Shown: positions 16,363 through 24,828, counted from the stretch's first letter. The stretch is DNA of 64,000 nucleotides from Micromonospora gifhornensis (GCF_016863515.1 NZ_BOPA01000022.1:21230-85229), one strand, 5' to 3'. Notes: a model not told the origin generated them from the sequence alone. Numbers and translations are program-made.

Positions 16363-17664
16363 TCAGTGCGCCCAGGCGGGCACCTCCGGCGAGGTGCTCT
16401 CCAGCGGGACCGCATGGGCCGGCACGAGGCCCAGTTGGGTCGACGAGCGGGGCAGCGTCGCGTCCAGCACCCAGTCGGCGCTCACCCTGGCCCGGTTGCC
16501 GGGCATGGCCAGCAGGTGGTACCCGCGGGTGACCGCCTTCGCCGGCAGGCCGGACAGCGGCACCTTGAGCGGATTGGCCGCCGCGTGCTTGCCGCCCAGG
16601 TCGACCACCCAGCCCAGGTCGTGGTGCTTGTACGGGCGACGCCGGCCCTGACCGTAGGAGGCGGCGATGTTGTGCGCGGCGAGCTTGCCCTGCCGCTGAG
16701 CGTGCTGGGCGGTCATCGTGCAGATCTCGCCCGGCCGGGTCAGATCCGGCACCGCGGCGGCGTCACCGCAGGCGTACACCTCGGGGAAGCCGGGGACGTT
16801 GAGGTACTCGTCGACGACCAACCGCCCCTTCTCGGTACGCAGACCCAGTTGCGCCACGAACGGGTCGGGGCGTACTCCGACGCACCAGACCAGCGAGCAG
16901 GTGGGCACGTACTCCCCGTCGGTGAGCTTGACGCCGTCGGCGGTCGCCACCGCGACCGAGGTGCCCATCCGGACGTCCACGCCGCGTCGGCGCAGCACCC
17001 GGTCCGCGGTGCGCGACATGTGCTGGTCCAACTCGGGCAGCACCCGTGGCGCGACGTCCAGCAGCATCCACTTCGGACGGATCTTCAACCGGGGTCGTTG
17101 GCTGGCGAGTTCGTCGGTGAAGAGCTGGCCGTGCGCGGCCACCTCCGTACCGGTGTAGCCGGCCCCCACCACCACGAAGGTCGCCCGGGCCTGCTGCTCG
17201 ACCGGGTCCGTCGTCTGCTCGGCCAGTTCGATCTGCCGGATCACGTGGTCGTGCAGGTACAGCGCCTCGGGCAGGCCCCGGAAGCCGTGCGCGTACTCGG
17301 TCACCCCGGGGATCGGCAGCAGCTTGTTGACGCTGCCGACGGAGAGGACCAGCCGGTCGTACGCCAGCCGGTTACGGTCCCCCTCGGGCTGGGTGAAGGC
17401 GACCCACCGGTTCTGGAGATCGACGTGATCGGCCTCGCCGATGACCACACGGACGTTGTCCAGCGTGCCGGTCAGCGGCACGGCGATCCGGCTGGGCGCC
17501 ACCACACCCGCCGCCACCTCGGGCAGCAGCGGCAGGTACAGGAAGTAGTTCGTCGAGTTGAGCAGGACGATCTCGGCCCGGCCACGGGCCAGCCGGCTCA
17601 GCGTCTTCGCCGCGTGGTAACCGGCGAACCCGGCTCCCACGATCACCACACGAGGTTTCGTCAT
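16363..17664 (-). CDS. type II NADH dehydrogenase-like FAD/NAD(P) oxidoreductase
   Basis: A 433-aa flavoprotein. The FAD-binding motif VVIVGAGFAGYHAAKTL opens the protein, and the NAD(P)H motif FVVVGAGYTGTEVAAH lies near residue 170. VYACGDAAAVPDLT is the second FAD contact. The layout matches NDH-2 enzymes that pass electrons from NADH to membrane quinone without pumping protons. The C-terminus lacks a clear membrane helix, so attachment would be peripheral. It heads no obvious operon; the redox genes upstream on the same strand start 52 bases away. Confidence 0.88.
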   Translation of the reverse strand: MTKPRVVIVGAGFAGYHAAKTLSRLARGRAEIVLLNSTNYFLYLPLLPEVAAGVVAPSRIAVPLTGTLDNVRVVIGEADHVDLQNRWVAFTQPEGDRNRLAYDRLVLSVGSVNKLLPIPGVTEYAHGFRGLPEALYLHDHVIRQIELAEQTTDPVEQQARATFVVVGAGYTGTEVAAHGQLFTDELASQRPRLKIRPKWMLLDVAPRVLPELDQHMSRTADRVLRRRGVDVRMGTSVAVATADGVKLTDGEYVPTCSLVWCVGVRPDPFVAQLGLRTEKGRLVVDEYLNVPGFPEVYACGDAAAVPDLTRPGEICTMTAQHAQRQGKLAAHNIAASYGQGRRRPYKHHDLGWVVDLGGKHAAANPLKVPLSGLPAKAVTRGYHLLAMPGNRARVSADWVLDATLPRSSTQLGLVPAHAVPLESTSPEVPAWAH

Positions 17665-17715
17665 CCTGGGCCGGTTCCCCTGGATGACTGAGACAAACGT
17701 CCACGCCGGCCCCGG

Positions 17716-18000
17716 TCACCCTCCGGCGGGCACCTGCGGCATCGGCAGCTGGAGCAGGGCGGTCCCGCGCAGGTCCAGGAAGGCCCTCTCTGGCGCGCGG
17801 ACCAGTCGCATCATCACCTCGGTGCAGGTCGGGCAGCGCGCCACGAGTCCCGGTGCGTGCGAGTAGACCCGCAGGGCGGCCACCGGGCCGGTGGCGCCGC
17901 AGTGGGCGCAGCGGCCGGTGGCCGTGCTCATGTCGACCGCGAACACCTCCCCCAACGGGCCGTCGAGCATGTTGCCGTCGACGTACGGCAGCGTGGTCAT
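17716..18000 (-). CDS. DUF6510-type zinc-ribbon protein
   Basis: A 94-aa protein with two CxxC pairs (GRCAHCGA and ARCPTCTE) about 30 residues apart, forming a probable zinc ribbon. It opens with YVDGNMLDGPLGEVF. I recall this family beside ferredoxin-reductase and sulfite-oxidase-like genes in actinobacteria, which is its position here (52 bases after the flavoprotein gene). Its role is unknown; a small assembly or redox partner is a guess from context. Confidence 0.78.
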   Translation of the reverse strand: MTTLPYVDGNMLDGPLGEVFAVDMSTATGRCAHCGATGPVAALRVYSHAPGLVARCPTCTEVMMRLVRAPERAFLDLRGTALLQLPMPQVPAGG

Positions 18001-18052
18001 ACCGGGCCTCCTTCACTCAGCCGCTCGGGCGGTACTCAGCGGGTCGGGTTAC

Positions 18053-18787
18053 TCAGCCGGTCGGGCCGAAGCGTTCGGTCCGCACCAGGCGGGCCGGGTG
18101 TCCCAACCCGACGAGCAGGTCGGCGACGGTCTCCACGAACCCGGTGGGGCCGCAGACGTACACCCGGGGTTCCAGCTCCGGCGGCCAACCGTGGGTGTTG
18201 ACGTCGGCGAGACCGATCCGGTGCGGCCGGCCCGGCCACTGCTCGGGTGCCTCGCGGGTGTAGACGTACGCGACGTCGAGACCGGCATCGTCACGGACCC
18301 GCTGACGCAACTCCTCGGCGTAGAACACGTCGTCGGGGGTGCGTACGGAATAGATCAACCGGAACGGGACGCGACTGCCCGCCGCCCGACGGGCCCGGAC
18401 CATGGCCATCAGCGGCACCACACCCGACCCGCCGGCGACCAGCAGCAACGGTTCGGTCTGCTGCGGTCGCCAGATGAACCAGCCACCCAGGGGCCCACGA
18501 ACCTCCACCGGGTCGCCCACCTGATAGCCGTCCACCAGGAACGGCGACACCTCGCCGTCGGGCACCCGCTGCACGGTCACCTCGATCCGGTCGCCGTCGG
18601 CGGGACCGGCCAGGGAGTACGAGCGGGCGGCCTGGTAGCCGTCGGGGGCGGTGAGGCGGATGTCGACGTGTTGGCCGGGCAGGTGGCCGGGCCAGTCCGG
18701 CACCTCGAGCACCAGGGTCTGCGCGGTCGCCGTCTCGACCCGGCGGCTGACCAGCCGGGCCGGCTGCCAGCGCATCCGCCCGCTCAA
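18053..18787 (-). CDS. ferredoxin-NADP reductase-like FAD oxidoreductase
   Basis: A 244-aa protein with the FAD motif ARSYSLAG (R-x-Y-S), the NAD(P) pyrophosphate motif VAGGSGVVPLMAM and a C-terminal VYVCGPTGFVETV. There is no plant-type 2Fe-2S domain, so electrons must pass to a separate partner. The probable partner is the molybdopterin oxidoreductase encoded upstream, whose stop overlaps the start here by 4 bases (TTGA). The TTG at 18787 fits coupling; an ATG at 18775 is the alternative start. Confidence 0.87.
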   Translation of the reverse strand: MSGRMRWQPARLVSRRVETATAQTLVLEVPDWPGHLPGQHVDIRLTAPDGYQAARSYSLAGPADGDRIEVTVQRVPDGEVSPFLVDGYQVGDPVEVRGPLGGWFIWRPQQTEPLLLVAGGSGVVPLMAMVRARRAAGSRVPFRLIYSVRTPDDVFYAEELRQRVRDDAGLDVAYVYTREAPEQWPGRPHRIGLADVNTHGWPPELEPRVYVCGPTGFVETVADLLVGLGHPARLVRTERFGPTG

Positions 18788-19383
18788 TCGCCCTGGTACC
18801 GCTGCTCACGCCACGGGTCACCGTAGTCGTGATAGCCGGCGGTCTCCCAGAAACCGGGGGTGTCCTCGTGGCCCAGGTGGATGCCGCGCACCCACTTGGC
18901 GGACTTCCAGAAGTAGAGGTGCGGCACCAGCAGTCGGGCCGGACCGCCGTGTTCGGCGGGGAGTTCCTCCCCGTCGAAGGTGTGCACCAGCCAGGCCTGC
19001 CCGTCGAGCAGGTCGTCAAGCGGCAGGTTCGTGGTGTAGCCGCCGTAGCAGTGCGCCAGGGCGTAGTCGGCGGCGGTGTCCACGTCCTCGAAGAGGGTGT
19101 CCAGGGAGACCCCCTGCCAACTGGTGCCGAGTTTCGACCAGCGGGTGACGCAGTGGATGTCGACGGTCGGCGTCTGTTGGGGCAGCGCCATCATCTCGTC
19201 CCAGCTCCACCGGTGCTCGGCGCCGGTCTCGGTGGTGATGACGAACTCCCAGGTGTCACGCGGCACCTTCGGCGTGGGGCCGGCGGAGAGCACGGGAAAG
19301 TCAGGTGTCAGGTACTGCCCGGGCGGCAGCTCCGGCGCAGCGGAGCGCGGCCGACCCGAGAAGCCCGGCGTGATGATTCCCAC
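18784..19383 (-). CDS. sulfite-oxidase-like molybdopterin oxidoreductase
   Basis: A 199-aa protein of the sulfite-oxidase molybdopterin fold. The Cys expected to bind molybdenum is in VDIHCVTRWSKLGTSW. Further landmarks are ALAHCYGGYTTNLPLDDLLD and GGPARLLVPHLYFWKSAKWV. It lacks a Tat or Sec signal and the heme domain, so it is probably cytoplasmic, unlike the periplasmic MsrP. It is coupled to the flavoprotein downstream, suggesting a two-component reductase using NAD(P)H. The physiological substrate is unknown. Confidence 0.87.
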   Translation of the reverse strand: MGIITPGFSGRPRSAAPELPPGQYLTPDFPVLSAGPTPKVPRDTWEFVITTETGAEHRWSWDEMMALPQQTPTVDIHCVTRWSKLGTSWQGVSLDTLFEDVDTAADYALAHCYGGYTTNLPLDDLLDGQAWLVHTFDGEELPAEHGGPARLLVPHLYFWKSAKWVRGIHLGHEDTPGFWETAGYHDYGDPWREQRYQGD

Positions 19384-19409
19384 CGCTCAGTCCTACCACG
19401 TCCGACAGG

Positions 19410-19442
19410 ACGCCGGGCCGGCTTCGCGGGCCGGTCCGGCGT
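19410..19442 (-). terminator. hairpin terminator after the TerC gene
   Basis: A 13-bp stem with one G-T pair: ACGCCGGGCCGGC at 19410-19422 against 19430-19442, 7-base loop, 7 bases beyond the TerC stop. It separates TerC from the molybdopterin gene on the same strand. Confidence 0.55.
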
Positions 19443-19448
19443 GTCTGG

Positions 19449-20465
19449 TCACCGTCGTTCGGTGACGACCTCCTTCGATCCGGGTACGACGTTGCGGGTG
19501 GCCCGCAGGCTGGTGATGGTGACGACGATCAGCACGGCGACGATGACCATCAGAGAGATCTCGGTCGGGATGATCGGGACGTTCTCCCAGATGCCGTGCG
19601 CCCAGTGCAGGCCGAGCTTGACCCCGATGAAGGCCAGGATGATCGCCAGACCGTAGCTGAGGTGCACCAGCCGGCTCAGCGCCGCGTGCAGCACGAAGTA
19701 CAGCGCCCGCAGGCCGAGCAGGGCGAAGGCGTTGGTGGCGAAGACCAGGTACGGGTCCTCGGTGATGCCGTAGACGGCGGGCACCGAGTCGACGGCGAAG
19801 ACCACGTCGGTGGCGAGGACCGCCACCACCACCAACGCCAGCGGCGTCAACGCCCGGCGACCGTCGACGCGGACTGTCATCTTGGTGCCGTGGTACTCGT
19901 TGACCACCGGCATGAACCGGCGCAGCAGGCGCACCGAGCGCATGCTGGCGATGTCGACGCTCTGCTCATGGCCGGTGAAGGCGTCCCGGAGCAGTTTGGC
20001 CGCGGTGAACAGCAGGATCAGCGCGAAGATCAGGAAGGCGAAGTCGAGTGTCTGGAGCGCCGCCGCGCCGAGGGCGATGAAGATGCCGCGCAGCACCAGC
20101 GCACCGGCGATGCCGAACAGCAGCACCCGCTGGGCGAGCACGCTCGGCACCGCGAAGGCGGCCAGCAGCAGCATGAAGACGAAGAGGTTGTCGACCGACA
20201 GCGACTTCTCGACCAGGTAGCCGGCGAGGTAGTCGATGCCCTCCTGTCTGCCGTACTGCGACCAGACCCAGGCACCGAAAGCCAGCGGCAGGGCTATGTA
20301 GAAGGCGGACCAGCCGAGTGCTTCCTTCAGCGACACCTCGTGCGGGCGTCGGGTCACCACGAAGTCGAGCACCAGCAGCGCGATGACTCCGGCAATGGTG
20401 ATCGCCCAGAGCGAGGGCGTGCCAATGGACTGCAAACCCGCAGCTACGTACGACATTTCGGACAT
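19449..20465 (-). CDS. TerC-family integral membrane protein, probable Mn2+ exporter
   Basis: A 338-aa protein with about nine membrane helices. It has the TerC signatures VEKSLSVDNLFVF and VLATDVVFAVDSVPAVYG, whose Asp and Glu residues are thought to bind the metal. TerC-family proteins such as Alx and MeeY export manganese, partly to metallate secreted enzymes. Here a yybP-ykoY Mn2+ riboswitch precedes the gene, which strongly supports manganese export. The ATG at 20465 follows a GGAGG that is part of the riboswitch expression hairpin. Confidence 0.92.
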   Translation of the reverse strand: MSEMSYVAAGLQSIGTPSLWAITIAGVIALLVLDFVVTRRPHEVSLKEALGWSAFYIALPLAFGAWVWSQYGRQEGIDYLAGYLVEKSLSVDNLFVFMLLLAAFAVPSVLAQRVLLFGIAGALVLRGIFIALGAAALQTLDFAFLIFALILLFTAAKLLRDAFTGHEQSVDIASMRSVRLLRRFMPVVNEYHGTKMTVRVDGRRALTPLALVVVAVLATDVVFAVDSVPAVYGITEDPYLVFATNAFALLGLRALYFVLHAALSRLVHLSYGLAIILAFIGVKLGLHWAHGIWENVPIIPTEISLMVIVAVLIVVTITSLRATRNVVPGSKEVVTERR

Positions 20466-20472
20466 GGGGCCT

Positions 20473-20591
20473 CCTCGAACACCGTGTCATGTTCGAGGTC
20501 TCCTTCACCCACGGAATCGTGGGCAACCACCCGAGGCGCACCCTGGGTACGCCGTACTGACCGGTATGGTTCGTGGGAAGTACTCCCCTCG
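20473..20591 (-). promoter_or_regulatory. yybP-ykoY manganese riboswitch with expression-platform hairpin
   Basis: Reading the minus strand, the aptamer shows AGGGGAGTA (20581-20589), a GTCAGTACGGCGTAC core, GGTTGCCC and GTGAAGGAGACCTCG (from about 20508 to 20494), the conserved elements of the Mn2+-sensing family. Stem P1 forms between 20587-20591 and 20494-20498. The same 3' strand also belongs to a perfect 9-bp hairpin (20473-20481 with 20490-20498) that covers the start of the GAGGAGG ribosome site. The two pairings exclude each other. High Mn2+ should stabilise P1 and free the ribosome site, turning on TerC. Confidence 0.85.
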
Positions 20592-20686
20592 TCCCGACAA
20601 GGTTAGGACAGCCCGAACCGGCTCGCCAGGCGGGGCAGCCGGGTCGTGTTCCACAGGCGTGGATGCGAGCCCTTATCGTGACCGAG

Positions 20687-21853
20687 ATGACCGCTGAGCT
20701 GCCGAGCGGCCCGTTGACCGGCGTACGCGTGATCGAGCTGGCCGGCATCGGGCCCGGCCCCTTCGCCGCGATGATGCTCGCCGACCTCGGCGCCGACGTG
20801 ATCCGGGTGGACCGGGTCGGCGACGTGGATCCGAGCAGCTTCGGCACCCCGCACCCGGACCTGCTCAACCGGGGGCGTCGCTCGATCGCCGTGGACCTCC
20901 GGTCCACCGACGGCCGCGAGGTGGCGCTGGCCCTGATCACCGACGCCGACGCCCTGATCGAAGGCTTCCGCCCGGGCGTGACCGAGCGGCTCGGCCTCGG
21001 CCCCGCCGACTGCCACGCGATCAACCCACGACTGGTGTACGGCCGGATGACCGGCTGGGGGCAGGACGGCCCGTACGCGCCGTACGCCGGACACGACATC
21101 ACCTACCTGGCCCTGACCGGCGCCCTGCACGGCGTCGGCCGGGCCGGAGAGCCGCCGGTGCCCCCGCTCAACCTGCTCGGCGACTTCGGCGGCGGCGGCA
21201 TGATGCTGGCCCTGGGCGTCGTCGCCGCGCTGTACGCGGTACGCGGCGGGGCGGCCGGCCAGGTGGTCGACGCGGCGATCGTGGACGGCGTCGCGGTGCT
21301 CAGCACCCAGATCCATGCGCTGCGCCGACTGGGCATGTGGCAGGACCCTCGGGGGGTGAACCTGCTCGACGGCGGCGCCCCGTTCTACGACAGCTACGAG
21401 TGCGCCGACGGCCGGTACATCGCCGTCGGCGCGTTGGAGCCGAAGTTCTACGACGAACTGGTCCGCCGCACCGGCTTCCCGCTGCCGCCGGACGAGGCGC
21501 TCGACCGCACCGACCCGGCGAACTGGCCGGCCCTGCGGGCGGCCTGGGCGCGGTTGTTCCGCACCCGACCCCGCGACGAGTGGGCGGCCCTGCTCGCCAC
21601 CTCCGACTCCTGCCTGGCGCCGGTGCTCGACTGGCAGGAGGCGCCGGAGCACCCGCAGCTGGCCGCCCGGCGGACCTTCGTCGTCCACGACGGGGTACGC
21701 CAGCCGGCACCGGCCCCCCGGTTCTCCGGCAGCCCCACCGCACTACGCCGACCACCACCGTGGCCCGGTGAACACACCGACGAGGTGCTCGACGAGATCG
21801 GCTACCCGGCGGACCGGGTGGCGCAGCTGCGGACCGCAGGCGCGATCGGCTGA
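20687..21853 (+). CDS. CaiB/BaiF CoA-transferase family, alpha-methylacyl-CoA racemase-like
   Basis: A 388-aa class III CoA-transferase-fold protein. The opening GVRVIELAGIGPGPFAAMMLADLGADVIRVD is the CoA-binding start. GHDITYLALTGAL and LNLLGDFGGGGMM carry the His and Asp that act as acid-base pair in alpha-methylacyl-CoA racemases (His126 and Asp156 in the mycobacterial enzyme, from memory). The likely reaction is 2R/2S epimerisation of branched acyl-CoA, needed for beta-oxidation of methyl-branched lipids. The start is uncertain: GTG at 20678 and ATG at 20663 are in frame. It diverges from the TerC riboswitch. Confidence 0.85.
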   Translation: MTAELPSGPLTGVRVIELAGIGPGPFAAMMLADLGADVIRVDRVGDVDPSSFGTPHPDLLNRGRRSIAVDLRSTDGREVALALITDADALIEGFRPGVTERLGLGPADCHAINPRLVYGRMTGWGQDGPYAPYAGHDITYLALTGALHGVGRAGEPPVPPLNLLGDFGGGGMMLALGVVAALYAVRGGAAGQVVDAAIVDGVAVLSTQIHALRRLGMWQDPRGVNLLDGGAPFYDSYECADGRYIAVGALEPKFYDELVRRTGFPLPPDEALDRTDPANWPALRAAWARLFRTRPRDEWAALLATSDSCLAPVLDWQEAPEHPQLAARRTFVVHDGVRQPAPAPRFSGSPTALRRPPPWPGEHTDEVLDEIGYPADRVAQLRTAGAIG

Positions 21854-21882
21854 GCCCGCCCTGCCCGGCATCGCGCCGCCCC

Positions 21883-21959
21883 GCCGCCGGGTCGTCCTGC
21901 CGCCGGGTCGTCGTGCCGCCGGGTCGTCGTGCCCCCGGGTCGTCGTGCCCCCGGGTCGG
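21883..21959. repeat. 16-bp intergenic tandem repeat
   Basis: About five copies of a 16-bp unit (gccgccgggtcgtcgt, with C/G changes) in the gap between the racemase and DUF2267 genes. The period is not a multiple of three and no gene runs through. It may vary in copy number between strains. Confidence 0.65.
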
Positions 21960-21971
21960 CCCGTGGGCCGG

Positions 21972-22382
21972 TCAGCGGCGGCGCAGGGTGGCGCCGGGGG
22001 CCATCGCGGGCTCGACGATGTCGCGGTAGTCGCGGGGCAGTTGCACGACCAGCTCGTCGAACTCGCCGCCGGTCACCGCCTCACGGATGGTGGTGAACAC
22101 CGCGCTGATCACGCCGCGGGCCGCCGACTCGTCGATCCGGGCGCGCAGCGCCACCCGGGCGACGAACTCACCGGCACCGAAGCGCTCCGCCGCCTCGGTG
22201 GCGGGTGTCGGTCGCAGCGGCAGCCGCAGCGGCTCGGGCAGTTGAACGGCCAGATCCAGCACCTCGCCACCGGTCAACCGGTCGGCGAGCGTCGCCAGAG
22301 TGGCCTGGATCAGCTCCACCGCCCGTTGCGAGGACGTGCCGGTGCGCTGGGCGACCTGATCGACGAACGTGTCGTAGTTCAT
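21972..22382 (-). CDS. DUF2267 family protein
   Basis: A 136-aa protein beginning MNYDTFVDQVAQRTGTSSQRAVELIQATLATLADRLTGGEVLDLAVQLP, a clear DUF2267 signature of two similar helical halves. The second half begins at GAGEFVARVALRARIDESAARG. The ATG at 22382 follows an AGGGGGG ribosome site. DUF2267 proteins have no established function; they recur near stress and membrane genes. It diverges from the DUF2795 gene, with a 142-base shared promoter region. Confidence 0.85.
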   Translation of the reverse strand: MNYDTFVDQVAQRTGTSSQRAVELIQATLATLADRLTGGEVLDLAVQLPEPLRLPLRPTPATEAAERFGAGEFVARVALRARIDESAARGVISAVFTTIREAVTGGEFDELVVQLPRDYRDIVEPAMAPGATLRRR

Positions 22383-22524
22383 CGCGTACCCCCCTCGTCG
22401 CGCGGTTACCCGCCGCGACGCGCCGGAAACGGCTGCCGGTTTTCCCGCTCGCGGCGCGTGACACCGGCTCGGCCGGGTAACCGCGCCCGGTCGTGGCGGA
22501 TCGAAGCCGGGAGGAGCCGACACC

Positions 22525-22797
22525 ATGGCGAGTTACGCCGACGTACTGCACTACCTGTCCAGTTTGGACTTTCCCGCCGGCAAGGACGACGTGCTACGCG
22601 AGGCCGAGCGGGAGGGAGCGCCGCCGGATGTGCTGCGTGCCCTGCGCGCGTTGCCACCGGTGGACTATGCCAACGGCCCGGAGGTGGCCCGCTCCGCGGG
22701 CATCGAGGCAGCTCCCGAGGTGGACGACGCACAGCGCGCCGCCGCCGGCCGGGACAAGCGTCATCAGCGGGTCTCGCAACACCTGCGCAGCATCTGA
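22525..22797 (+). CDS. DUF2795 family protein
   Basis: A 90-aa protein. The first 60 residues (YADVLHYLSSLDFPAGKDDVLREAEREGAPPDVLRALRALPPVDYANGPEVARS) match the helical DUF2795 fold common in actinobacteria and cyanobacteria. The rest is polar and likely disordered. GGGAGGAG lies 7 bases before the ATG. The function is not known. Its divergence from a DUF2267 gene recalls other stress-response clusters. Confidence 0.82.
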   Translation: MASYADVLHYLSSLDFPAGKDDVLREAEREGAPPDVLRALRALPPVDYANGPEVARSAGIEAAPEVDDAQRAAAGRDKRHQRVSQHLRSI

Positions 22798-22881
22798 GAA
22801 CCGGCGGCGCGGCGGCCGGAGCGTCAGGAGGGCGCCCCGGCCACGAACCGCGACCGGCGGCGCCCCTGAGTAGCCACCTGC

Positions 22882-22920
22882 CCTGGTGGCGTCCCGTCCG
22901 AACCGGTCGGGACCACCAGG
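22882..22920. terminator. hairpin terminator between convergent genes
   Basis: CCTGGTGG at 22882-22889 and TCCCG at 22892-22896 pair with CGGGACCACCAGG at 22908-22920, leaving a 2-base bulge and an 11-base loop. It lies between the DUF2795 gene and the convergent 220-aa gene. Confidence 0.5.
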
Positions 22921-23019
22921 CGGCCCACAGCTCACCCGAACCGGGTGACTGCTGCTACCGCGAGAATCATACGACACGCATCAGCCGAACGGTCAACAGG
23001 GGGTCGCCGAACGAATATC

Positions 23020-23682
23020 TCACGCAGGCAGCTCCGCGTACCGGCGCTCCAGGTCGATCCGGGCCAACGCCCCGACCAGCCAGGCCAGCCGTTCCGACTC
23101 ACCACCGCCGGCCAGCACGGCGAGGTCCTCGGCGGAGCGGCCCAGCTTGAGCCGGCGGGCCGCGGCCAACGCCCGCCGGTCGGCCACCGGCGCCACCTCG
23201 CCCCACAGCGCCTGTACCTCGCGCAGGAAGAGCTCGACGACCGCGGCGTCCACTCCGGGGAGCGCGGTGAGCAACTCCCGTTCGCGGTCCGGGTCGTACC
23301 CGGCGGCGGAGCGCAGCCGCCGCAGGTCGCCCCGGTACCGCTGCACCACGGTACGGGCCAGGTCACCCAACAGGTCCGCCAGCGCTTCGACGTCACCGCG
23401 TTGACCGCGCTCGCGCAGCACCCGGACCAGGTCTTCGTGCAGTGCGCGGGCCAACCGGGCGGCGCTGTCCCACCCGGCGTCCGGCAGCGCGTGCGCGCTG
23501 TCCAGGGCCCGCCGGTAGTCGCCCCGGCGAGCCAGCAGGATCGCGAGGCAGAGCAGTTGGAACAGGCTGGCCGGATTGTTCGTCACCCGGAAGCCGTACT
23601 GCTCGGCGAAGCCTCGACCGCTGCCGGCCAGCCGGCGTACCAGACGCTTCTTGTCCTCGATGGTGGATGTCGCCGTTGCCAT
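23020..23682 (-). CDS. HhH-GPD/endonuclease III-like protein without catalytic residues
   Basis: A 220-aa, mostly helical protein. The opening half (NNPASLFQLLCLAILLARRGDYRRALDSAHALPDAGW) resembles the start of HhH-GPD DNA glycosylases. LLTALPGVDAAVVELFLREV sits where the helix-hairpin-helix (LPGVGRKTA) would be, and PVADRRALAAARRLKLG where the catalytic Asp loop (VDTHVxRVxxRLGL) would be. The catalytic Lys and the GxG hairpin turn are missing, and no 4Fe-4S Cys cluster follows. It may bind DNA without cutting, or be an unrelated helical fold. The similarity is by eye. Confidence 0.6.
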   Translation of the reverse strand: MATATSTIEDKKRLVRRLAGSGRGFAEQYGFRVTNNPASLFQLLCLAILLARRGDYRRALDSAHALPDAGWDSAARLARALHEDLVRVLRERGQRGDVEALADLLGDLARTVVQRYRGDLRRLRSAAGYDPDRERELLTALPGVDAAVVELFLREVQALWGEVAPVADRRALAAARRLKLGRSAEDLAVLAGGGESERLAWLVGALARIDLERRYAELPA

Positions 23683-23731
23683 GCCGGCTACTACCCGCGC
23701 CCGGGCCGCTCACGCCTGCGGTGGTGGCCGG

Positions 23732-24703
23732 TCAGTCCCGCCAGCCGCCGGCCCGGTCGCGGGCCTTGAGACGGACGGTCGGCAGGGCGGGCGCGGGCAA
23801 CGGGGGATCCGGGTCCTCGGCGACGGTGCCGAACCGGCGGCCGGCCATCCAGTCCTCGCGGGCGGCGTGGATCTCCTCGTGGCTACGACCGACGAAGTTC
23901 CACCACATCACCAGCGGCTCCTCGAAGGGTGCGCCGCCGAGCAGCATCAGCCGGGTGCCCGCCGCGCCGCGCAGGGTGAACTCGGCGCGTCCTGTGCCCA
24001 GCCAGAGCAGGGCCCCGGGTGCGACAGGTACGCCGTCGACCTCCGCCGCGCCGTCGACGGCCAGCAGGGCGTACTCGAAGTCGGGCCGCAACGGCAGGCC
24101 GACCGGCCCGGTGCCGGTCAGTTCCAGCTGTGCGCCGACCAGCGGGGTGTGCACCCGGGCGGGTGACCGCTCACCCTCCAGCTCGCCGACCAGCAGCGTG
24201 ACGTCCAACGCCCCGTCGCGCCAGCGGGGCAGCTGCGCGTGGTGGGCGAAGTCGGCCGGGCCGGACCGGACCGGGTCCGGCAGCGCCACCCACAGCTGCA
24301 CGCCGTGCATCAGCGGCGGGTGGTCGACCGGCGACCGCTCGGAGTGGGCGATGCCGTGGCCGGAGGTCATCACGTTGAGCTGCCCCGGACGGATCGACTG
24401 GACGCTGCCGAGGCTGTCCCGGTGCAGGATCTCACCGTCGAGCAGCCAGCTCACGGTCTGCAGGCCGGTGTGCGGGTGGGGCGGCACCTCCATGCCGGGA
24501 CGTTCTGCCACGTCGTCGGGGCCGAAATGGTCGACGAAGCACCAGGCGCCGACCATCCGCCGGGTGCGTTGGGGCAGCAACCGCCGGACCGTGGTGTAGC
24601 GGCCCAGCGGCACGTCGTGGCCGGGCAGCAGGACGCTGCCGGGATCGACGGTCGCCACCCCGGGCGGTCGGGTCTGCGCCGGCATCGACTCGGTAGGCTC
24701 CAC
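23732..24703 (-). CDS. pirin family protein
   Basis: A 323-aa bicupin. The pirin signature is visible as VDHFGPDDVAERPGMEVPPHPHTGLQTVSWLLDGEILHRDSLG, with the three His and one Glu that bind iron, followed by QLNVMTSGHGIAHSE. Pirins act as redox-sensing regulators or quercetinases. The C-terminal cupin ends in a basic tail. The GTG at 24703 is used; an ATG at 24685 is an alternative with GGAG upstream. No operon partner is evident. Confidence 0.9.
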   Translation of the reverse strand: MEPTESMPAQTRPPGVATVDPGSVLLPGHDVPLGRYTTVRRLLPQRTRRMVGAWCFVDHFGPDDVAERPGMEVPPHPHTGLQTVSWLLDGEILHRDSLGSVQSIRPGQLNVMTSGHGIAHSERSPVDHPPLMHGVQLWVALPDPVRSGPADFAHHAQLPRWRDGALDVTLLVGELEGERSPARVHTPLVGAQLELTGTGPVGLPLRPDFEYALLAVDGAAEVDGVPVAPGALLWLGTGRAEFTLRGAAGTRLMLLGGAPFEEPLVMWWNFVGRSHEEIHAAREDWMAGRRFGTVAEDPDPPLPAPALPTVRLKARDRAGGWRD

Positions 24704-24828
24704 GAGCCGACTCTACGCCGACCCGCCTCGTCCTCGGCGTGGCCGGACCGGCGTCACCCCCAGCGCTCACCGCCGGATCGGTCGGTGATCCGGCCGGCGA
24801 GCGAGGTCGAATGGCGAACCGCCACACG

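Noticed and set aside
21883..21959. CRISPR array
   Set aside because: The 16-bp units are directly adjacent with no spacers and no cas gene is present.
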